11,489 nt of DNA from an uncultured Lachnospiraceae bacterium (GTDB lineage Bacteria > Bacillota > Clostridia > Lachnospirales > Lachnospiraceae), in assembly GCA_949346185.1 (NCBI GenBank), contig CASGVX010000038.1, forward strand, positions 1 to 11,489. Reading direction: 5' to 3'. This document shows, piece after piece, positions 6,721-11,489 of the stretch; position 1 is the stretch's first letter, and each line of letters begins with the position of its first letter. The position numbers were made by a program, and so were the translations under genes. The notes under the pieces were generated by a model that had not been told where the DNA came from, did not search any database, and was given only the letters and a program-made list of their open reading frames with translations.

Positions 6721-6821
6721 GGGAAACCTCTCTTTGCTTTATTTTCGCGAAGGCAAAGTGAGGATGTGCAAGTTTCCCTGCATCATCCGAGTGCGCCCGG
6801 GAGGGTGCTTTGCTGTGTTAG

Positions 6822-6850
6822 ATTGTAACATAAGCCGGGGTGGAGCACAA
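6822..6850 (-). promoter_or_regulatory. Extended -10 promoter upstream of the YihY-family gene
   Basis: On the minus strand, TTGTGC (plus coordinates 6845-6850) is separated by exactly 17 bp from TACAAT (6822-6827), which differs from TATAAT at one base. A TGT triplet directly before the -10 gives an extended -10 element. Transcription would begin near 6815, about 95 nt ahead of the ATG at 6720. Confidence 0.55.
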
Positions 6851-6887
6851 GTTGGTTTTTAGCGTGCAAGCGTGTCGGGAAGGGGGC

Positions 6888-6918
6888 GTAACTATTCACA
6901 TCGACTGTGAATAGTTAC
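6888..6918. repeat. Perfect 13-bp palindromic stem-loop overlapping the 3' end of the DUF6512-like gene
   Basis: GTAACTATTCACA (6888-6900) and TGTGAATAGTTAC (6906-6918) are perfect reverse complements around a 5-base loop TCGAC. On the minus strand the element encodes the last residues of the DUF6512-like protein (VTIHSRCE) and supplies its TAG stop. No T-run follows on either strand, so it does not look like an ordinary terminator. The form, a perfect AT-rich stem with a tiny loop, is like that of dispersed palindromic repeats. Confidence 0.8.
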
Positions 6919-7419
6919 AGGGGTTTTGGCAAAAAGGAACATGTCTGGCGGATGATAGGTGAACAGCAGGAAGCATAGGGCTAGGAGGGTCACGGAAATG
7001 CACAAAAAGGTGGTTTGGGATTCCAATTTGCAGGATAGGGTGAGGCGATAGGCGGCATAAAAGGCGATAAGGCTGCTGACTGCAAAGATGCCGATGTCAA
7101 GAGGCAGAATGCTTTTGCCTAGGAGGGAGGTATAGGCGTAAAATAAGATTGGTATGAGTGCGGTGCCTGCCAAGATTCCGAAGCAGAAGGAGGGGGCGGC
7201 GCAGGGGTAGTTCTCTTTCAGTTTGCGAACTGCTGGAATAGTGTAAAGAAGCATTGGAAAGAACAGAAGCTTCATATGTTCCCAGACAGATTCATTGACT
7301 GGGGTGAAAAGTCCTGCGAGCCGGTTTTTTCCTGTCCATTCGTAGAGAAAGTGGGCTGGGAATCCTGCTATTATGACAAAAAATATTCCGATTAGGGCAT
7401 AACGCTTTAATTGTTTCAT
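6892..7419 (-). CDS. DUF6512-like integral membrane protein, probably with altered C-terminus
   Basis: A 175-residue membrane protein with about five hydrophobic segments and no known function. The conserved core, as I recall the family, is HFLYEWTGKN (23-32) followed by GLFTPVNESVWEHMKLLFFPML (36-57) and a late PP pair (157-158) before the last hydrophobic stretch. I chose the ATG at 7419 because KQLKRYALIGIFFVIIAGF is the normal N-terminus and a GAAAGG site lies 12 bases upstream; a GTG at 7428 is an alternative, and the in-frame ATG at 7467 has no ribosome binding site. The last eight residues (VTIHSRCE) are encoded by the palindrome at 6888-6918, where homologues typically end near PVTGTYGI. 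It lies 171 bp upstream of yihY-like on the same strand, but that gene has its own promoter. Confidence 0.75.
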   Translation of the reverse strand: MKQLKRYALIGIFFVIIAGFPAHFLYEWTGKNRLAGLFTPVNESVWEHMKLLFFPMLLYTIPAVRKLKENYPCAAPSFCFGILAGTALIPILFYAYTSLLGKSILPLDIGIFAVSSLIAFYAAYRLTLSCKLESQTTFLCISVTLLALCFLLFTYHPPDMFLFAKTPVTIHSRCE

Positions 7420-7467
7420 GAAGATCACGTGCCTTTCTGCTGTCTGCACACTTTGAGACGCATGCAT

Positions 7468-8112
7468 AAATTTGCTTGGAATTATTTTTATCCCTTGGAA
7501 GATAGTATATGCTGTCAGGGCGGGAGTTATGTTATTTCTGATTCATTTGATACAATAATGGATATTAATCCGCTTTTGCCCCATCGTATTTTTCAAGAGG
7601 ATGCCGCTGTCTCCATCTAAGGATTTTTACAGGAATGCCCTGGGCGTCTGCTATGCAATCAAAGCAGGCATTGCTGGCTGTCCTTATTGCGTTAGAACTA
7701 CCGAAATGCAGCACAGCGAACTGACATTTAACATGTACTTTGACGCTGTCAGCGGCAAGGCTTCCAAGGATGATAGAAATACTAGCTTTGCCAAGAAACT
7801 GAAACCGGGAACGAAATAGTTCTTTACGGTGAAGGCATATAAAAGCCACAGAGGCAAAATATTGACTGGCAGTGGCAAGGCGAAAAAAGTGAAAATAGCA
7901 TAGGCTGCGGTTGCCATTTGCGGTCATTTGTCCTGTTTTTTCATGTTGACATCGTCAAAGGCTCTTGTTAAAATTATGATAATAGTGAGCCATACGATTT
8001 CTGCAACGGCAGAGTGAGGATGTGCGGATGATATTGCGTTATTCAAAGCAGTTTTGATCAACTTTGTATCCTGCAAGATAAATACTATGCAAATTATAGG
8101 GAGGAGCCAGAT
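7468..8112. other. Region without a confident gene between DUF6512-like and hybrid kinase genes
   Basis: No recognisable protein is encoded. Minus-strand frames across 7565-7927 (120 codons) and 7684-7917 (77 codons, hydrophobic, starting MATAAYAIFTFFALPLPVN) overlap each other, and neither resembles a family I know. The first has AGGACAA just before its ATG at 7927. In the second frame an upstream ATGAAAAAACAGGAC runs into a TGA eight codons before the MATAAY start, as if a longer membrane-protein gene had decayed. The plus-strand 72-codon frame at 7601-7819 shows no coding features. The right-hand part holds the promoter at 7946-7974 and a 5-bp stem-loop TCTGC/GCAGA at 8000-8013. Confidence 0.5.
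7946..7974 (+). promoter_or_regulatory. Near-consensus promoter upstream of the hybrid kinase gene
   Basis: A perfect -35 TTGACA (7946-7951) is followed by exactly 17 bp and TAAAAT (7969-7974), one mismatch from TATAAT. A TGT triplet directly before the -10 adds an extended -10 element. Transcription should begin near 7981, giving a leader of about 130 nt before the kinase ATG at 8113. The -35 is also the left half of a short dyad, TTGAC-ATC-GTCAA (7946-7958), a possible operator. Confidence 0.7.
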
Positions 8113-11100
8113 ATGTATCATTGTCATGTTCATTTCTATTTGACGGGCCATTATGGCAGAATACTTGAAATTATGCAGGAAATGTCTCCGCTGGAGCATT
8201 TTACCCATGAATTTTCTGTGAGCGACAGTCCGGAGGAGGCGATGGCTTCCAAGGCCGACGTGGTTTTTGCTGGCTTGCAGGATGGAGATGGGGAGGAGAT
8301 GCTGCAAGCGTTGATTTCCGGCAGAAAAGAGGGGGCTGAAATCATTGTGCTGGCAGAGGAGGGGCAGATGCCCCTTTTGGCGGAACTTATGTCAGAGATT
8401 CAGGATATATGGCGGATGCCTATGCCGGAGGAGGAAATCAGGTTTCGATTTCTGAGATGGCAGCAGAATTTCAAGCGGGAGAAGGATTTTTGGCAGACGA
8501 GCCATTATCTGGAGGCCACGATTAATGGCGTTCCGAATTTGATTTGGTATAAGGACAAAGATGGGATACATAAAAAGGTAAATGATAGTTTCTGCAAGAC
8601 GGTAAATAAGTCCAAGGAGCAGGTGGAGGGGCGCAGCCATGCCTATATATGGGATGTTGAGCAGGATGATCCTGCCTGCATTGAGTCTGAGCAGGAGGTT
8701 ATGACGAAGAGAAGGACCTTCGTTTCAGAGGAGACGGTTGCAACCGGAGATGGCACCAGGCTGCTCACCACATATAAATCTCCTTTGTATGATATTGACG
8801 GCAGCGTGATGGGGACGGTGGGCGTGGCGATTGACGTGACTCAGGAGCGTGCTTATGAGCAGGAGATTATTCAGAAGAATCAAAATCTGGAGACGATTTT
8901 TACTACCATGGATTGTGGCATGCTGTGCCATACGGTGGATGGATCCCGCATTCTCAGCGTCAATAGGGCGGCCTTGAATATACTGGGCTATCAGTCTCAG
9001 GAAGAATTGATAGAGCAGGGTTTTGATATGGTTGCGGCCTCAGTTCTGGAGGATGACAAAGTCATGCTTCAGGATGCGATTAAGAAATTGAAGAAAGTGG
9101 GAGACAATGTCAGCTTGGAGTATCGTGTGCAACATCAAGACGGGGAACTGCTTCATGTCATGGGCAACATCAAGCTTATTGAGGAGAATGGGCAATTGTT
9201 TTACCAGAGATTTCTCTTGGACTGCACTGCCCAGAAGTTATTGGAGAAGAAGAATGAAAGGCATCAGATGGAACTGGTTCATGCCTTGAGCATTGATTAT
9301 TATCTTGTTTGCTTTTTCGACCTCAACACGGGGATTGGCATGCCAATTCGGATGGAAGACGAGGGAGATGCCTTTTTTGGCTCTGTCTTTGCGGGTGAGA
9401 TTTCGCTGGAAGAAAGCATGGAGTTGTATATACAAATGTTTGTCTATGGCGAGGACAGGGAAATGCTGTGGAAGGCGGTTTCTCTGGAGGCGCTAAAGGC
9501 GGGACTGGCAGAAAAAGATGCCTTTTATGTGAATTATCGCACCGTCATAAATGGAGATATGAGATATTTTCAGATGAAGGCGGTGCGCACCGGGGACTGG
9601 GTGGAGGATCAGGGAATCGTTCTGGGAATTCGCAGCGTGGATGAGGAAACCCGCAACGAAATGGAGCAGAAGAATCTGCTTGAGGATGCCCTCATGCAGG
9701 CGAACAGGGCGAATAAGGCGAAAAGCGTCTTTCTTTCCAATATGTCCCATGATATCCGCACGCCCATGAATGCCATTGTTGGATTTACCACATTGGCAGT
9801 GACCCATATAGACAATAAGGAACAGGTGAACGAATACCTGAAAAAGATTATGACATCGGCAAATCACCTTCTGAGCCTGATTAACGATGTGCTGGATATG
9901 AGTAGGATCGAGAGCGGCAAGATGCATTTGGAGGAGAAGGCTTGCAGCCTGTCAGACATTCTTAATGGCTTGCGGAACATTGTGCAGGCTGACATCCGTG
10001 CCAAGCAGCTGGACTTGTATATTGATGCGCTGGATGTTCTGGACGAAGATATCTATTGCGATAAGCTGCGGCTGAACCAAGTGCTTCTAAACCTTGTCAG
10101 CAATGCGATTAAGTATACTGCGGCAGGCGGTACCGTTAGCATCAGGATTGTGGAAAAGCCTGGGGCGCAGACGGGGTATGGGAATTACGAGTTCATTATC
10201 AAGGATTCGGGCATTGGCATGAGCGAAGAGTTCGTAAAGCATATTTTCGAACCATTCGAGCGGGAGGAGAATACCACTACCAGCGGCATTCAGGGAACCG
10301 GATTGGGCATGGCGATTACGAAAAATATTGTGGATATGATGAATGGCACGATTGGAGTGAAAAGCGAGCAGGGCGTGGGATCAGAGTTTACCGTGTCCTT
10401 TGCTTTCCGCCTGCAGTCTGGCAAGAAGGAATCCTATGGCATACCGGAACTGCGGAACTGCCGGGCACTTGTGGTGGATGATGACTTTAATTCCTGTGAC
10501 AGCGTATCCTACATGCTTCAGCAGATTGGCATGCGGGCGGAGTGGACGCTGTCTGGCAAGGAAGCGGTGCTGCGTACGCGTCAGGCAGTTTCTCGGAATG
10601 ATTGTTATTGCGTGTATATTATTGACTGGCTTTTGCCGGATATGAATGGGGTTGAGGTTACCCGGAGGATAAAAAAGGAGGTTGGAGAGGATGTGCCGGT
10701 TATTGTCCTGACGGCGTATGACTGGTCGGATATTGAGGACGAGGCAAAGGAGGCTGGCGTGACAGCATTCTGCAGCAAGCCTTTATTCCTATCTGAATTA
10801 AGCAACTGTCTGCGCTCTATTGTCTCCAAGAATCAATCCCAGCAGGAGGCTGATGGTTGTGGTGAAAAGAAAGCAATTCACACCGGGCGCATTTTATTGG
10901 CAGAGGATATAGACTTGAATCAGGAAATTGCCGTAACCATACTGAATGAGGCTGGATTTGCCACGGAGGTTGCGGGGAATGGGCAGATTGCCGTAGATAT
11001 GCTGAAAAAATCCGAGCCGGGATATTACCAGCTAATCTTGATGGATATTCAAATGCCAGTGATGAATGGCTATGAGGCGACTGCGGAGATTCGCAAGTTG

Positions 11101-11259
11101 GAGAACAGAAAGCTGGCCTCCATACCCATCTTGGCCATGACGGCAAATGCTTTTGAGGAGGATAAGCAGGAAGCATTGAAATGCGGGATGAATGGGCATA
11201 TAGCCAAACCTATCGACATTGACAAACTGATTGAGACATTGGAGAACATACTATCATGA
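8113..11259 (+). CDS. Soluble hybrid sensor histidine kinase with two receiver domains
   Basis: A 1048-residue signalling protein with no membrane segment, so it should act in the cytoplasm. Domains in order: a receiver-like N-terminal region (about 1-125) without a recognisable phosphoacceptor aspartate; a PAS domain (about 131-245, NGVPNLIWYKDKDG); a second PAS (about 255-375); a third PAS-like region (about 385-510); HisKA with H546 in SHDIRTPMNAI; HATPase_c with the N box around N664 (NLVSNAIKYT), DSGIGM at 698-703 and GTGLGMAI at 728-735; receiver 1 (about 783-903; D789/D790, phosphoacceptor D838, T867, K889); receiver 2 (about 925-1047; E931/D932, D978, T1010, K1032). It lacks an HPt domain and a DNA-binding output. 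The ATG follows GGGAGGAG by about 6 bases. A strong promoter sits 130 bp upstream. No partner regulator is adjacent. Confidence 0.93.
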   Translation: MYHCHVHFYLTGHYGRILEIMQEMSPLEHFTHEFSVSDSPEEAMASKADVVFAGLQDGDGEEMLQALISGRKEGAEIIVLAEEGQMPLLAELMSEIQDIWRMPMPEEEIRFRFLRWQQNFKREKDFWQTSHYLEATINGVPNLIWYKDKDGIHKKVNDSFCKTVNKSKEQVEGRSHAYIWDVEQDDPACIESEQEVMTKRRTFVSEETVATGDGTRLLTTYKSPLYDIDGSVMGTVGVAIDVTQERAYEQEIIQKNQNLETIFTTMDCGMLCHTVDGSRILSVNRAALNILGYQSQEELIEQGFDMVAASVLEDDKVMLQDAIKKLKKVGDNVSLEYRVQHQDGELLHVMGNIKLIEENGQLFYQRFLLDCTAQKLLEKKNERHQMELVHALSIDYYLVCFFDLNTGIGMPIRMEDEGDAFFGSVFAGEISLEESMELYIQMFVYGEDREMLWKAVSLEALKAGLAEKDAFYVNYRTVINGDMRYFQMKAVRTGDWVEDQGIVLGIRSVDEETRNEMEQKNLLEDALMQANRANKAKSVFLSNMSHDIRTPMNAIVGFTTLAVTHIDNKEQVNEYLKKIMTSANHLLSLINDVLDMSRIESGKMHLEEKACSLSDILNGLRNIVQADIRAKQLDLYIDALDVLDEDIYCDKLRLNQVLLNLVSNAIKYTAAGGTVSIRIVEKPGAQTGYGNYEFIIKDSGIGMSEEFVKHIFEPFEREENTTTSGIQGTGLGMAITKNIVDMMNGTIGVKSEQGVGSEFTVSFAFRLQSGKKESYGIPELRNCRALVVDDDFNSCDSVSYMLQQIGMRAEWTLSGKEAVLRTRQAVSRNDCYCVYIIDWLLPDMNGVEVTRRIKKEVGEDVPVIVLTAYDWSDIEDEAKEAGVTAFCSKPLFLSELSNCLRSIVSKNQSQQEADGCGEKKAIHTGRILLAEDIDLNQEIAVTILNEAGFATEVAGNGQIAVDMLKKSEPGYYQLILMDIQMPVMNGYEATAEIRKLENRKLASIPILAMTANAFEEDKQEALKCGMNGHIAKPIDIDKLIETLENILS

Positions 11260-11285
11260 CGGAAGTTTGGGGGATAGCAAATCGG

Positions 11286-11320
11286 AAATGCATCATTCAT
11301 GCATCTTTTGCATTTTCCTT
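11286..11320 (+). terminator. Possible weak terminator after the hybrid kinase gene
   Basis: AAATGCA (11286-11292) pairs with TGCATTT (11309-11315) around a 16-base loop, and TTCCTT follows. A competing stem, ATGCAT (11288-11293) with ATGCAT (11299-11304), lies inside. The stem is AT-rich and the T-tract interrupted, so the call is tentative. Confidence 0.35.
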
Positions 11321-11321
11321 C

Positions 11322-11350
11322 TTGACAAAACGGTATAGTTATGTTAGTTT
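11322..11350 (+). promoter_or_regulatory. Candidate promoter for the tRNA-Arg gene
   Basis: A perfect TTGACA (11322-11327) is followed 17 bp later by TAGTTT (11345-11350), which matches the -10 consensus at only three positions but is preceded by a TGT extended -10 triplet. The start would fall near 11357, about 75 nt before the tRNA. Confidence 0.45.
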
Positions 11351-11432
11351 TATTTAATGTTAGCGTATTTGATTTCTCAAAGAATGCTAATTTCATATTT
11401 GTACCGTGCCTTGATGGGGTTGGTACATATCT

Positions 11433-11489
11433 GCACCTGTAGCTCAGTGGATAGAGCAATGGTTTCCGGAGCCATGTGCGGGGGTTCGA
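11433..11489 (+). tRNA. tRNA-Arg (anticodon CCG), 3' end beyond the window
   Basis: The cloverleaf can be followed from the 5' end: acceptor arm GCACCTG (11433-11439), T8-A9, D stem GCTC/GAGC around AGTGGATA, A26, anticodon stem ATGGT/GCCAT (one T-G pair), loop TTCCGGA with anticodon CCG at 11466-11468, 4-nt variable region GTGC, T stem GGGGG and the start of the T loop TTCGA. The anticodon reads CGG, arginine. About 19 bases, including the 3' half of the T arm and the acceptor, are cut off by the window edge. Confidence 0.93.

Noticed and set aside
11433..11489. tRNA-Arg as a possible integration site for a mobile element
   Set aside because: No integrase or duplicated tRNA end is visible, and the 3' end used by integrases lies outside the window.

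Overview
The window looks like chromosomal DNA from a member of the Clostridia, most likely Lachnospiraceae. This is inferred from family membership only: a double-OB single-stranded DNA-binding protein, a DUF6512-like membrane protein, a QueH-type epoxyqueuosine reductase, AGGAGG-type ribosome binding sites, and a hybrid kinase with the SHDIRTPMNAI dimerisation motif common in gut Lachnospiraceae. Genus cannot be decided from the sequence alone.

Layout. Bases 2-361 hold the 3' end of a family II (DHH/DHHA2) inorganic pyrophosphatase. A 588-bp gap with two clear inverted repeats follows, then a two-domain SSB-like protein (950-1585) closed by a good intrinsic terminator. Next come a short CobO-type ATP:corrinoid adenosyltransferase (1715-2209) and dapA (2333-3226). 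After a strong hairpin comes a tight cluster: dapB (3343-4101), a CvpA-family membrane protein that overlaps dapB by 4 bp (4098-4643), and, 23 bp on, a TTG-initiated QueH-NUDIX fusion (4667-5800). Two minus-strand membrane-protein genes follow: a YihY/BrkB protein (5872-6720) with a recognisable extended -10 promoter, and a DUF6512-like protein (6892-7419) whose 3' end runs into a perfect 13-bp palindrome. Bases 7468-8112 hold no gene I can defend but contain a near-consensus plus-strand promoter. A 1048-residue soluble hybrid sensor kinase (8113-11259) fills most of the remainder, and the window ends inside a tRNA-Arg(CCG).

How the genes work together. DapA and DapB catalyse consecutive steps of the diaminopimelate/lysine pathway (aspartate semialdehyde + pyruvate to HTPA, then to tetrahydrodipicolinate), so 2333-4101 is a lysine/peptidoglycan precursor block. 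The CvpA protein and QueH-NUDIX fusion appear co-transcribed with dapB but have no obvious metabolic link to it. The hybrid kinase has no adjacent partner gene; it has two receiver domains but neither an HPt nor a DNA-binding output domain, so its downstream partner must be encoded elsewhere.

Most of the window is ordinary housekeeping sequence. The items most worth a second look are the QueH-NUDIX fusion, the palindrome that appears to replace the normal C-terminus of the DUF6512-like protein, and the repeat-flanked promoter upstream of the SSB gene. I found no convincing evidence of a new multi-gene system, phage, CRISPR array or transposase.
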